Assembly (NCBI GenBank): GCA_964523675.1
Contig: CAZFZT010000038.1
Location: 1 to 30,372, forward strand
Direction: 5' to 3'
Length of the DNA stretch: 30,372 nt
Source of the DNA: CAZFZT01 sp964523675
GTDB taxonomy: Bacteria; Planctomycetota; Phycisphaerae; Phycisphaerales; SM1A02
Shown here: in pieces, positions 1-7,805 of the stretch
How the letters are laid out: each line of letters opens with the position of its first letter
Numbering within the stretch: position 1 is the first letter of the stretch
Notes under the pieces: generated by a model
Told to the model about the DNA's origin: nothing
What the model saw: the letters and a program-made list of their open reading frames with translations, nothing else
Database searches by the model: none
Translations under genes and position numbers: made by a program

Positions 1-1208
1 ATGAACTCCACCTTTCTCGCGTCCGGCATTGCCCCCAGCACCGCGCCGGAATGAGTCATGCCTTCGGTGTCCCACCCGTTGATCATGTGAAACACGACGC
101 GGGCGTTGCCTGTAATCGCATGGAGTTGCTTGGCGCGATCGACATGCTTCTTGAAGAACGCCTTCGGATTGACAAGCATCTGCGTTGCAACGCCAAGCGG
201 ATTCTGTTGTGTCTTCGGAGAACCGCCGCAACGGACGAGAATTCCGTGCTGCCCGGTCTTGGGGCTGAATGCGATGGTCGAGTCACCGGTGATCGCACCG
301 CCACCGGCAACGCCTCCCGATCCGCCGTATACACCGCCTCCACTGCCGCTACCGCCTCCGCCGCCTCCGCCCCCACCACCGCCTGAGGAGGATGAGCCAT
401 CACCACTTCCGCCACCGGAACCACTTCCACCATCAGAAGAAGGTGCGCCGCTGGCAGGCCCATGAGATCCCGCTGCTCGCTGGGCATGCGGACCATCCAG
501 ACTATTCCAGTCAAGCGGACCTCTTCGTGTTCCAGTGCGCAGCGTGGCTGCGGGATCAAGTATCTCGACCCGATCGCTCTGCTCACTCGCCCTGATCTCG
601 CGCCACCGGCCATTCGTTCGCATCAGAATCGCTCGGCCGTTCGATGCCTGCAGCAGCTCTCCGAGCGAGTCGCGCACGAATTGCGTCTCACTCACACCCC
701 CATTATGAAGAATCAGCGATCGCGCCAGAACGAAAGCATCGACCCGGTCAAGCAATCTCGCCTGCACGCCGTCCCCCTGCCACGACTCACTGCCGAGGTT
801 CCAGATGGCAAACTCGATCTTCGTCTCCTCAGCTTGCAACCGATCGAGCAGCTGCGCCAGGACGTGTGGCTGCGCGGTCTCGCCAGGAACCTGACTGAAG
901 CGCACCGCAACCCGCGAGTGGCCCGTGCGCATCACGAGCGCAAGCACATCATGAACAAGTGTATCGATCGCTCCTTCCGGCAGCGAGCCCAATGGTTCAC
1001 CACGTTCGGGAGCATCCGGCCAGAGCAGATCAACGACCAGCGGCTCCGGTGCATCCCTGACCGTGAAACCGATCCGGCCATCATCTCCAGCTGACACTGA
1101 AGGAACGGCCAATAACAGTGATGCGAGCGCGGTAATCAGAACCAGTGGCCGAATCACGCGCAGGCGCCAATGCTCAGAACATGTCCGTGAACCTTGCTCA
1201 GTCACCAT
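1..1208 (-). CDS. exported protein of unknown function with Gly/Ser-rich linker (3' end outside window)
   Basis: This frame stays open from an ATG at 1208 to the window edge (402 codons), so the C-terminus is missing. The start is fixed by a strong AGGAGG five bases upstream of the ATG. Residues about 18-37 form a hydrophobic segment ending in VPSVSAG, which fits a Sec signal peptide after a basic N-terminus. A first folded-looking region (about 40-210) has alternating hydrophobic strands and helices. A linker of almost only Gly and Ser follows (about 255-300), then a second region beginning GAITGDSTIAFSPKTGQHG and containing ARVVFHMINGWDTEG. I do not recognise either region; the second could be an enzyme-like barrel, but that is a guess. 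The linker reads as a run of prolines on the other strand, which is an artefact. The coding call is confident; no function is assigned. Confidence 0.8.
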   Translation of the reverse strand, partial: MVTEQGSRTCSEHWRLRVIRPLVLITALASLLLAVPSVSAGDDGRIGFTVRDAPEPLVVDLLWPDAPERGEPLGSLPEGAIDTLVHDVLALVMRTGHSRVAVRFSQVPGETAQPHVLAQLLDRLQAEETKIEFAIWNLGSESWQGDGVQARLLDRVDAFVLARSLILHNGGVSETQFVRDSLGELLQASNGRAILMRTNGRWREIRASEQSDRVEILDPAATLRTGTRRGPLDWNSLDGPHAQRAAGSHGPASGAPSSDGGSGSGGGSGDGSSSSGGGGGGGGGGGSGSGGGVYGGSGGVAGGGAITGDSTIAFSPKTGQHGILVRCGGSPKTQQNPLGVATQMLVNPKAFFKKHVDRAKQLHAITGNARVVFHMINGWDTEGMTHSGAVLGAMPDARKVEF

Positions 1209-1691
1209 TGCAACCTCCTTCGGACAGAAACGCGACCGTCCAAAGGTACAAATTGGCAGACGAGGTAACGCAGCGAAAACGGGGCGAGTCTCAAAGCACG
1301 CATTGCCCAGACGGAACAACCGGCAACGTCGCGCCGCGGCTCACCATTTACGGACTACCGAATCACACACCGGACCCCATCCGGACCCCATCATCACTGA
1401 AACTCCTCCCTGCAACAGCACTTTGCTCTCGCAGTTGTGTCTGATAAAAGCTCACGCCGCCTCCACAAGCATCCGCGAAGGTGAATGTGCAGTGCCACAA
1501 CGTCGGCTGCGAACCAGTTCAGCGGCACGAAGATGGATAGACCCGGCAGCCGCCGCAATCATTTCTCACCCGCGCTCATGCCGCTCAGAAGAATGCTTCA
1601 GCGAGGGCTCGCGTGAATCGTGCTCTTGCCGCGCTCGCCGGGGTGGAATGAGAGTCTCGGCGGGTCCGGCCTTCGCACGAAGCGCAGGCGG
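1209..1691. other. gene-free spacer between gyrA and the exported protein gene
   Basis: About 480 bases lie downstream of gyrA and upstream of the exported protein gene, both on the minus strand. Open frames here are arginine-rich and not protein-like. The only structure I see is an 11-base unit, cggaccccatc, repeated exactly in tandem at 1371-1381 and 1382-1392, and a short palindrome CTTCGTGCGAAG just after the gyrA stop without a T-run. The Shine-Dalgarno of the minus-strand gene sits at the 1209 end. I see no tRNA, terminator or clear promoter. Confidence 0.5.
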
Positions 1692-4352
1692 CTATTCGCT
1701 TTCGCCGGGTTCTCCGTTTGCGTTTGCTTCACCGGCCTCGTCGGCTTCACCGTTGTCGCTTTCAACGACCACGCGGGCCGAGGCGATGAGGCGGTCGCCT
1801 TCCTTGAGGTTGACGACACGCACGCCTTGGGTGTTGCGGCCGATGCTGCTGATGGACTCCGCTGCGACGCGGACGATCATGCCGCCTGCGCTGATGAACA
1901 TGAGCGAGTCGCCATCACGCACCGCCCGCAGGGCGACGACCTTGCCGTTGCGCTTCGTCGTGCGAATATCGCGCCGGCCCTTGCCGCCACGACTTTGCGC
2001 TCGCGTCGAACCGTCTTCGGACTGGACAAGGTATTCGGTAAGCGCGGTGCGCTTGCCGTAGCCGTTCTCGGTGACGGTGAGCAGGTCTGCATCGTCTTCG
2101 CAGCGGACCAGACCGACAACTTCATCGCCATCGGCAAGGTCGATGCCCTTGACGCCGGCTGCGTTGCGCCCCATGACGCGCGCATCATTTTCATCGAAGC
2201 GAATCGCCATGCCATTGGCAGTTGCAAGCAGCACATGATNNNNNNNNNNCACGACATCGATGAGTCGATCGCCTTCGTTGAGGTTCACGGCGATGATGCC
2301 ACCCCGATTGATGTTGCGGAAATCCTTGAGCGAGGTTCGCTTGACCCTGCCTTGCGCGGTCGCAAAGAACAGATAGTCTTCTGACTTCTCGAAGTCCTCG
2401 ATGTTGAGGAACGCAAGGATGCGCTCGTCCTGTCGAAGTTCGAGCAGGTTCACAATGGCCCGGCCTTTGCTCGTGCGGCTCATCTCCGGAATCTGATACA
2501 CCTTAAGCCGGTACACCCTGCCGGTGTTCGTAAAGCACAGCAGATCATCGTGCGTTGACGCGACGAACAGCCGCTCGATGAAGTCGCCATCGCGCGATTC
2601 CGAACCCTTGATGCCGCGCCCGCCACGATTCTGCTCGCGGTAGGTATCGACCGGCAGACGCTTGACATAGCCCTGATGCGAGATCGTCACGACCACGTTG
2701 TGCTCAGCGATGAGCGCGCCTTGATCAAACGCTTCGAGTTCGCTCTCTTCAAAGTCCGTCAACCGCGGCGAGCCGAACTTCTCTTTCATTTCGTGGCAGT
2801 CCTCGCGAATGATGTCCATCACGAGGCGCTCATCAGCGAGGATCCGCTCGTAGCCGTCGATCTCTTCAAGCAGCTTGGCGTAGTCGCCGGTGAGTTTCTC
2901 AATCTCAAGGCCGACCAGCTGGATGAGGCGCAGCCCGCCGATCGCTTCGGCCTGGACGCGCGTTAGCGCCACGCCATCACCTTCCTGCGATCGCTGAATA
3001 AGCCGATCCGGGATGTGCGGCGCGTAGCGGTGGTCGCTGGGAATCTGGAACCGCCGCTCCATCAATCGTTCAATCGCTTCCTCACGAGTGCGCGAGCCGC
3101 GGATGATCTTGATGACCTCATCAATATCGCAGACGGCGTAAATGAGCGCTTCGAGTTTGTGCGCCTGCTTCTTCGCTTCACGCAGCAGGTATTCCGTTCG
3201 CCGGCGAATGACTTCCCTGCGGTGATCAATGTAACACTCGATCAGTTGCTGGAGTGAAAGCGTGCGCGGCCGCTTGTTCACCAGCGCAATGTTGATGATC
3301 GAGAACGTCGATTGCAGCGGCGTAAACTGGTACAACTGCTTCTCGACCACATCGGGGTTCGCGCCGCGCTTGAGGTACACGACGATGCGCGTGCGGTGCT
3401 TTTTGCCGGAGAAATTCTTGACGTCGGCAATGTCGGCAATGCGGCCGGCCTTCGCAGCGTCCACGATGCGCTCAATCAAGTTGTTCTGAACGAGCTGATA
3501 CGGAATCTCGTCAATGATGAGGCAGTCGCGACCGCCGACCTTCTCCTCATGCATCTTGCCGCGCACCGTGATGCGGCCGCGCCCGGTGGCGTACGCTTCC
3601 ACAATGCCGGACCGGCCGATGATCGTGCCGCCCGTCGGGAAGTCCGGCCCCTTCACGTGTTCCATCAAGCCGGCAAGCTCAATCGCAGGATTGTCGATTG
3701 TGGCGATGATCGCATCGCAGATCTCACCGACGTTGTGCGGCGGAATCGAGCACGCCATGCCCACCGCAATGCCCGATGAGCCGTTGACCAGCAGGTTCGG
3801 GAACTTCGCGGGAAGGACGGTCGGCTCCTGGCGCGTCTCGTCGTAGTTGGCCTTGAAGTCGACCGTTTCGTACTTGATATCCTCGAGCATGGCGACAGTC
3901 GCGGCCGTCATGCGCGCTTCGGTGTATCGCATGGCTGCGGGCGGGTCGCCATCGATCGAACCGAAGTTGCCCTGCTTATCGACGAGCAGGACGCGCATCT
4001 TCCAGTCCTGCCCCATGTTGACAAGCGTGGGATAGATGACCGACTCGCCGTGCGGGTGGTAATTGCCCGAGGTGTCGCCTGCAATCTTGGCACACTTACG
4101 GAACGGCCTGCCCGGCGTGAGGTTGAGGTCGTTCATGGCGACGAGGATTCGCCGCTGCGACGGCTTGAGCCCATCGCGCACATCGGGCAGGGCGCGGTCC
4201 ACGATGGTGGACATCGCATAGGTGAGGTAACTCTGATGGAGTTCTCTGTCAATAGCGAGGTCCAGCACCTTGCCGGCAGCGCCGGCATGGCCGCCGCCTT
4301 CCGGAAGTGAGTCGCCATTGGATGAGATGGGCGTGTCGTTCGAGTCAGCCAT
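1692..4352 (-). CDS. gyrA: DNA gyrase subunit A
   Basis: The product is the breakage-reunion subunit of DNA gyrase, which with GyrB introduces negative supercoils. It has 886 codons, close to the family norm. The winged-helix/tower core starts near residue 30 with YAMSTIVDRALPDVRDGLKP, and the catalytic tyrosine is Y143 in AAMRYTE. The C-terminal beta-pinwheel begins with EQNRGGRGIKG, the GyrA-box position, which supports gyrase over topoisomerase IV; a related QSRGGKG occurs in a later blade. The quinolone-pocket helix reads HPHGESVIYP, so the residue aligned to E. coli D87 is proline. The acidic tail (GEADEAGEANANGEPGESE) is longer than usual. Ten N bases at 2240-2249 interrupt the pinwheel; the frame continues, but about two residues may be missing there compared with typical homologues. 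No Shine-Dalgarno precedes the ATG, and a perfect TATAAT lies 11 bases upstream. Confidence 0.97.
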   Translation of the reverse strand: MADSNDTPISSNGDSLPEGGGHAGAAGKVLDLAIDRELHQSYLTYAMSTIVDRALPDVRDGLKPSQRRILVAMNDLNLTPGRPFRKCAKIAGDTSGNYHPHGESVIYPTLVNMGQDWKMRVLLVDKQGNFGSIDGDPPAAMRYTEARMTAATVAMLEDIKYETVDFKANYDETRQEPTVLPAKFPNLLVNGSSGIAVGMACSIPPHNVGEICDAIIATIDNPAIELAGLMEHVKGPDFPTGGTIIGRSGIVEAYATGRGRITVRGKMHEEKVGGRDCLIIDEIPYQLVQNNLIERIVDAAKAGRIADIADVKNFSGKKHRTRIVVYLKRGANPDVVEKQLYQFTPLQSTFSIINIALVNKRPRTLSLQQLIECYIDHRREVIRRRTEYLLREAKKQAHKLEALIYAVCDIDEVIKIIRGSRTREEAIERLMERRFQIPSDHRYAPHIPDRLIQRSQEGDGVALTRVQAEAIGGLRLIQLVGLEIEKLTGDYAKLLEEIDGYERILADERLVMDIIREDCHEMKEKFGSPRLTDFEESELEAFDQGALIAEHNVVVTISHQGYVKRLPVDTYREQNRGGRGIKGSESRDGDFIERLFVASTHDDLLCFTNTGRVYRLKVYQIPEMSRTSKGRAIVNLLELRQDERILAFLNIEDFEKSEDYLFFATAQGRVKRTSLKDFRNINRGGIIAVNLNEGDRLIDVVXXXXHVLLATANGMAIRFDENDARVMGRNAAGVKGIDLADGDEVVGLVRCEDDADLLTVTENGYGKRTALTEYLVQSEDGSTRAQSRGGKGRRDIRTTKRNGKVVALRAVRDGDSLMFISAGGMIVRVAAESISSIGRNTQGVRVVNLKEGDRLIASARVVVESDNGEADEAGEANANGEPGESE
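2240..2249. other. assembly gap (10 N) inside gyrA
   Basis: Ten ambiguous bases lie within the GyrA C-terminal domain, between residues reading DRLIDVV and HVLLATANGMAIRF. Ten is probably a placeholder length: related GyrA proteins have roughly six residues here where this frame allows four. The gap does not disturb the reading frame on either side. Confidence 0.95.
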
Positions 4353-4363
4353 AGAGGATGCGA

Positions 4364-4369
4364 ATTATA
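4364..4369 (-). promoter_or_regulatory. candidate gyrA -10 element (TATAAT)
   Basis: On the minus strand a perfect TATAAT is followed by 11 bases (TCGCATCCTCT) and then the gyrA ATG at 4352. No good -35 hexamer is visible 16-18 bases upstream. With a typical start 6-8 bases after the -10 box, the leader would be only about 4-5 nt, and no Shine-Dalgarno is present, so gyrA would be almost leaderless. Confidence 0.5.
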
Positions 4370-4450
4370 GGCAAAACAGCCGCTTGCAGCTTTGCGCAGA
4401 CGCCCAATCAACCGCGCGCGGCAGCTGCTTTGTCACCTTCGCCAACGCAA

Positions 4451-4467
4451 AGAAAAGAGGCACCTCT
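4451..4467 (-). terminator. short terminator after the 4469-5695 gene
   Basis: One base after the TAA stop the minus strand reads AGAGG-TG-CCTCT followed by TTTCTTT. The inverted repeat is perfect but short, because a real loop leaves only about four pairs. Its place right at the stop and the T-rich run make a weak intrinsic terminator plausible. It would separate this gene from gyrA, which has its own -10 box. Confidence 0.4.
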
Positions 4468-4468
4468 G

Positions 4469-5695
4469 TTACCGACCATGCTCATCCGGAAGGTCGAACC
4501 TTACGCATACACCGGTGTTCAACATGGGGCATTCGACGGTGGAACGGTACACATCAAACTCACCGATGTTCCACCCGGCATCACGGCACACATCTTCAAT
4601 CATCTGCCGATAGCGCGGCACGTGCGGCGTAGAGAGGACGGCTGGCCCGACCCCCAGTTTGAAAACCTCCGCCGGTACGGGCACTTCATCTTCGGCGCGG
4701 TAACTCCCCGGCACATTAATGGCCGGAACGCGGTCGAGCAGGCCGTAGACATGAACGGTTGGCTCCAGCGGACCAAATAAATCACGATGAATCAGAACGT
4801 CCAGGAGGAGTACTTCAATCGGCTTCAGAATAGCCGCAAAGTTGAGCAGTCCTTTCGGCTGCCCCGGCCCCGCCTGCGCTGTTCGCCCACGCGTCACGTC
4901 GCTCACATAGATCGATTGCAGCCCCGCATTTCCCAAGGGCGCATCGCGCAGGAAAGTGTTGACAAACTCGCCTTCGACTTCGGTCACGAGTTCGGGACAT
5001 GGCTTTGTACAGTACTCCGTGAGCAGTTTGGGTCCGGCGGGCGGATTCAACAGCGCGCCATTTGCATGGTCCCCCAGTGGCGCTTCGCTTCCATCCGAGA
5101 TGCGCTGAGTGCCAAAGCGAAACCGCGCCCCGCCGCGCAGGCGGCGAACTTCATGCAGACCGCGCACGGCGATCATGTCGAAGCATCCCGGACTGCTGCT
5201 GGGATGGTAGATTCCGCAGCCGAGGAATGTCTTCACTTGATAGCCCCAACACTGGCTGTTGATGCGCAGAGCTCGCCTTCGCAGGGCCAGATCAATCACT
5301 TCCGAGTCGCGACCTGCAACGCTCTTGAGCATCGTGGAAAAGGCCCCCCGCTCGCCAGCATGGACCTCCGCCATTGATCCGAAGCGTTCCATCGCACTGG
5401 AGACGGCCACAAGCCGTTCCTGCGGCACGCCGACCGCTTCGGCGGCTTCCAGCACCTGCCGAACCGCTGCTATACCCGGCATCTGCGATGCGGCTTTGAG
5501 CGCATCAGAGCTTGTCGCCATCCGGTGAATCTGCCAAGCGAGCGTCCTGCTCAGACCGAGCGCTCGTTCCAAGTCCGCCGGACGCTTGACTGACCTTGGC
5601 AGACTGGTGATCAGGCCGAGGAAGGCCTCGCGCAAGGCATGAACGACCTCGATTGCTTGCTCTTCAAACAAGATTGGGCTCTGTTCGGCCTGCAT
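4469..5695 (-). CDS. conserved-looking protein of unknown function with N-terminal HTH-like segment
   Basis: The protein has 408 residues when started at the ATG at 5695 (MQAEQSPIL), preceded by GAGGA at a normal distance. An upstream in-frame ATG at 5764 would add 23 residues but has only a poor ribosome site. Residues about 37-62 (RPADLERALGLSRTLAWQIH) look like a helix-turn-helix, followed by more helices to about 110. The larger C-terminal part (about 130-408) is mixed alpha/beta with no motif I can name and no signal peptide or membrane segment. The N-terminal part suggests a DNA-binding regulator with an unknown sensory or effector domain, but this rests on pattern only. It lies upstream of gyrA on the same strand, separated by a weak terminator, so a shared job is not implied. 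Confidence 0.8.
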   Translation of the reverse strand: MQAEQSPILFEEQAIEVVHALREAFLGLITSLPRSVKRPADLERALGLSRTLAWQIHRMATSSDALKAASQMPGIAAVRQVLEAAEAVGVPQERLVAVSSAMERFGSMAEVHAGERGAFSTMLKSVAGRDSEVIDLALRRRALRINSQCWGYQVKTFLGCGIYHPSSSPGCFDMIAVRGLHEVRRLRGGARFRFGTQRISDGSEAPLGDHANGALLNPPAGPKLLTEYCTKPCPELVTEVEGEFVNTFLRDAPLGNAGLQSIYVSDVTRGRTAQAGPGQPKGLLNFAAILKPIEVLLLDVLIHRDLFGPLEPTVHVYGLLDRVPAINVPGSYRAEDEVPVPAEVFKLGVGPAVLSTPHVPRYRQMIEDVCRDAGWNIGEFDVYRSTVECPMLNTGVCVRFDLPDEHGR

Positions 5696-5794
5696 GGATT
5701 CGTCCTCGCCACAAAAACTGAACTCTCGTACACCAAGATAACCGCTGGTCCAACGCGGGGCCAATACTCTCTTGGAATAATTTGCAAAAACGTT

Positions 5795-5822
5795 TTGACA
5801 TGCAATTCAGAGCTTGTACTCT
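5795..5822 (+). promoter_or_regulatory. candidate promoter for the somatomedin-B-like protein gene
   Basis: A perfect -35 box TTGACA (5795-5800) is followed 16 bases later by TACTCT (5817-5822), which matches only three of six -10 positions. Transcription would start near 5829, just before a perfect 9-bp stem-loop and about 50 bases ahead of the ATG at 5880. The -35 and position are good; the -10 is weak. Confidence 0.35.
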
Positions 5823-5835
5823 AAGGGAAAACCAC

Positions 5836-5857
5836 AGTGGCGGCCGCTGCCGCCACT
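5836..5857 (+). promoter_or_regulatory. 5' leader stem-loop (9-bp perfect inverted repeat)
   Basis: AGTGGCGGC (5836-5844) and GCCGCCACT (5849-5857) form a perfect 9-bp GC-rich stem with a CGCT tetraloop. It lies between the candidate promoter and the Shine-Dalgarno (AAAGGAG, 5867-5873). No T-run follows directly, so it is less likely a terminator than an mRNA-stabilising 5' hairpin. The role is inferred. Confidence 0.6.
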
Positions 5858-5879
5858 CCTATTTTCAAAGGAGAAAGGC

Positions 5880-7745
5880 ATGTATCACCGAAATGCGGGG
5901 ACGATCAAGAGGAGATGTGCGGCATACTTTGCCGCAGTGGGCGGGGTCAGCATGATGCTTGGAGCAGGCGGACCCTGCAACACCTGCCCTGACATGGATG
6001 ACTCGAACTCGGTCGGCGTGTTCGAGTTACTCGCCGTTCTCGCAGACTGGCACTGCACCGCTGAGCCAGGCAATTGCCCCGGTGATGTGAACTGCGACGG
6101 GACCGTGGGGGTGCCGGATATTCTCGAACTTCTGTCCAACTGGGGTGACTGTCCGCCCACTGGCACGTGCGCTGACACATGTGCTGACGCTGAGCATGCG
6201 ACCATTCGGCATGGCGAGTCGCATGTCTTCACCGGCAACAACGAGTGCGCCACCCCTGGAGATTGCCCGCTTCTTGATCCAGTCGAAGTAGGCGGCCAGG
6301 GGAATGCGTGGATTTCATTCACTGTCGAAGAAACCTCTGCGGTCACCCTTTCATACTGTGGCTCCGAGGGCGAATGGTCACACATCTGGCTGGTTCTGGC
6401 GGTTGACTGTCCATGCACCGACACAGGGCCTCTCCCGCCGCCCGGCCTCCCATTCTGTGTCGATGAATGGAATTTCGAGGTAACGTGGCAGATTGTCGAA
6501 CCGGGAACTTACTACTACCCCGTCATGTACGATCCGGAGCTGGGCTCGGCCGGGAACTACACGATTACCGTTTCCGCGGATGAACCGGCTCCGATGTGCG
6601 GCGCCGACAACACAAATGATTGCTGCACCGCCACCACCGACTTCACAACCGGCTGCAATGACGAGGAGTGCTGCATGGCTGCATGCGCTGCTGATCCCTG
6701 GTGCTGCGACAACAGTTTCCCCGGGGTTTTCTACTGGGATGCGACTTGTGCGGCGTGGGCCATCGAACACTGCGCAGTATGCGAAGTTGACTGCAGCGAG
6801 ACAGCTCCCCCGCCGAACGATGAGTGCATCGACGCTGAAGTCATCACGCTTGGCGATGGCACGCTCTCCCATACGTTCCAGGGCAACACATTCTGCTCAT
6901 CGAACGACTGCGAACTCTTCAACGAAGGCCAGGGTCATGTCTGGATCGCCTTCGAGTTGACCCATAACAGCGATGTCTCGCTGAGTTACTGTGGATCGGT
7001 GAATGACCAAGGCGGGCCGTTTGGCAATTCATGGCTGAGTCTCACCTTCGACTGCCCTTGCAACGGCTTTATCAACGCGGCAAACTTTGCCTCATCGTGC
7101 CTCGATGGCAACGTCGAGATGACATGGACCAATCTCGCGGCGGGCAGCTACTACTGCACCGTCCTGTGGGATACAGCGAATGGCGCGAGCGGCAACTACA
7201 ACATCACAGTTGCCATTCCCGATCCTGCCCTCAGTTGCGCAGGCAATTGCGCGGGCCAGGCGCCTGGCGGATGCTGGTGCGATGAGGGTTGCGTTGAACG
7301 AGGTGATTGCTGTGACAATGCTTGTGAGGTCTGTGAACTCGAAACGTGCCCGGATCTGAACAGTTGCGCAGGCCATTGCTTCGATCAGGCCCCCGGTGGG
7401 TGCTTCTGCGACTCTGCGTGTCACAGTTGGGGTGACTGTTGCGAGGATGTCTGCGAGTTCTGCCCCGACACTGATCCATTCACCTGCTCCCTCCCCGATC
7501 AAAGTTGCGCAGGCAATTGCGGCGGTCAAGCTCCGAGCGGGTGCTGGTGCGATGATGATTGCATGAGTCGTGGCGACTGCTGCTTCGACGCCTGCGCGGA
7601 GTGCCCCATCGAGGCGTGCAACGGATCCTGCGAGGGCTTCTGCGGTGGCCAATCCGACGATGGTTGCTGGTGCGACCCGGGATGTGTCGAAATCGGCAAC
7701 TGCTGTCCGGATTCGTGCGATGCCTGCGGCGTCTGCCCGTTCTGA
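5880..7745 (+). CDS. secreted cysteine-rich protein: dockerin-like pair, two beta repeats, four somatomedin-B-like repeats
   Basis: The 621-residue protein starts at ATG 5880 behind AAAGGAG with a 7-base spacing; an upstream ATG at 5814 lacks this. A basic N-terminus and hydrophobic stretch (about 10-30) suggest export. Residues about 38-90 hold two calcium-loop motifs, DMDDSNSVGVFELLAVLADW and then GDVNCDGTVGVPDILELL, the dockerin-like signature common in Planctomycetota, usually at the C-terminus. Two about 115-residue beta domains follow (bases 6228-6579 and 6876-7214), each with a FxGN start, LSYCGS centre and GNYxITV end, resembling PPC-type domains. Between them is a Cys cluster (CMAACAADPWCCD). 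The end has four 34-residue somatomedin-B-like repeats with eight aligned Cys. A cell-surface or matrix binding role is inferred; no catalytic motif is visible. Confidence 0.85.
   Translation: MYHRNAGTIKRRCAAYFAAVGGVSMMLGAGGPCNTCPDMDDSNSVGVFELLAVLADWHCTAEPGNCPGDVNCDGTVGVPDILELLSNWGDCPPTGTCADTCADAEHATIRHGESHVFTGNNECATPGDCPLLDPVEVGGQGNAWISFTVEETSAVTLSYCGSEGEWSHIWLVLAVDCPCTDTGPLPPPGLPFCVDEWNFEVTWQIVEPGTYYYPVMYDPELGSAGNYTITVSADEPAPMCGADNTNDCCTATTDFTTGCNDEECCMAACAADPWCCDNSFPGVFYWDATCAAWAIEHCAVCEVDCSETAPPPNDECIDAEVITLGDGTLSHTFQGNTFCSSNDCELFNEGQGHVWIAFELTHNSDVSLSYCGSVNDQGGPFGNSWLSLTFDCPCNGFINAANFASSCLDGNVEMTWTNLAAGSYYCTVLWDTANGASGNYNITVAIPDPALSCAGNCAGQAPGGCWCDEGCVERGDCCDNACEVCELETCPDLNSCAGHCFDQAPGGCFCDSACHSWGDCCEDVCEFCPDTDPFTCSLPDQSCAGNCGGQAPSGCWCDDDCMSRGDCCFDACAECPIEACNGSCEGFCGGQSDDGCWCDPGCVEIGNCCPDSCDACGVCPF
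7233..7727 (+). repeat. four somatomedin-B-like repeat units of 34 residues
   Basis: Units lie at 7233-7334, 7362-7463, 7503-7604 and 7626-7727, each exactly 102 bases. All share the frame C-x-G-x-C-(7)-C-x-C-D-x-x-C-(5)-C-C-(3)-C-x-x-C. Units one and three begin with the same 18 bases, agttgcgcaggcaattgc, which suggests recent duplication. Linkers are 27, 39 and 21 bases. Confidence 0.85.
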
Positions 7746-7771
7746 CTTTCGACTTCATCAGTCAAATCGAT

Positions 7772-7801
7772 GCCCCCAGCCCTCTCGGGCGGGGGCTTTT
7801 T
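7772..7801 (+). terminator. intrinsic terminator after the somatomedin-B-like gene
   Basis: GCCCCC-A-GCCC, loop TCTC, GGGC-GGGGGC form a 10-pair stem with one bulged A, followed by TTTTT. It lies 26 bases after the TGA stop and closes this single-gene plus-strand unit. It also separates it from the convergent methyltransferase gene ending at 7806. Confidence 0.9.
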
Positions 7802-7805
7802 CATC

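Noticed and set aside
106..465. Plus-strand frame with a long proline run
   Set aside because: It is the mirror of the Gly/Ser linker of the minus-strand exported protein, which has a signal peptide and a strong ribosome site.
1371..1392. Tandem 11-base repeat as a CRISPR or iteron array
   Set aside because: Only two copies without spacers, so it is a minor duplication.
1063..2061. Long plus-strand open frame across the gyrA end
   Set aside because: Arginine/serine-rich, no ribosome site, and it runs antisense over the confident gyrA C-terminus.
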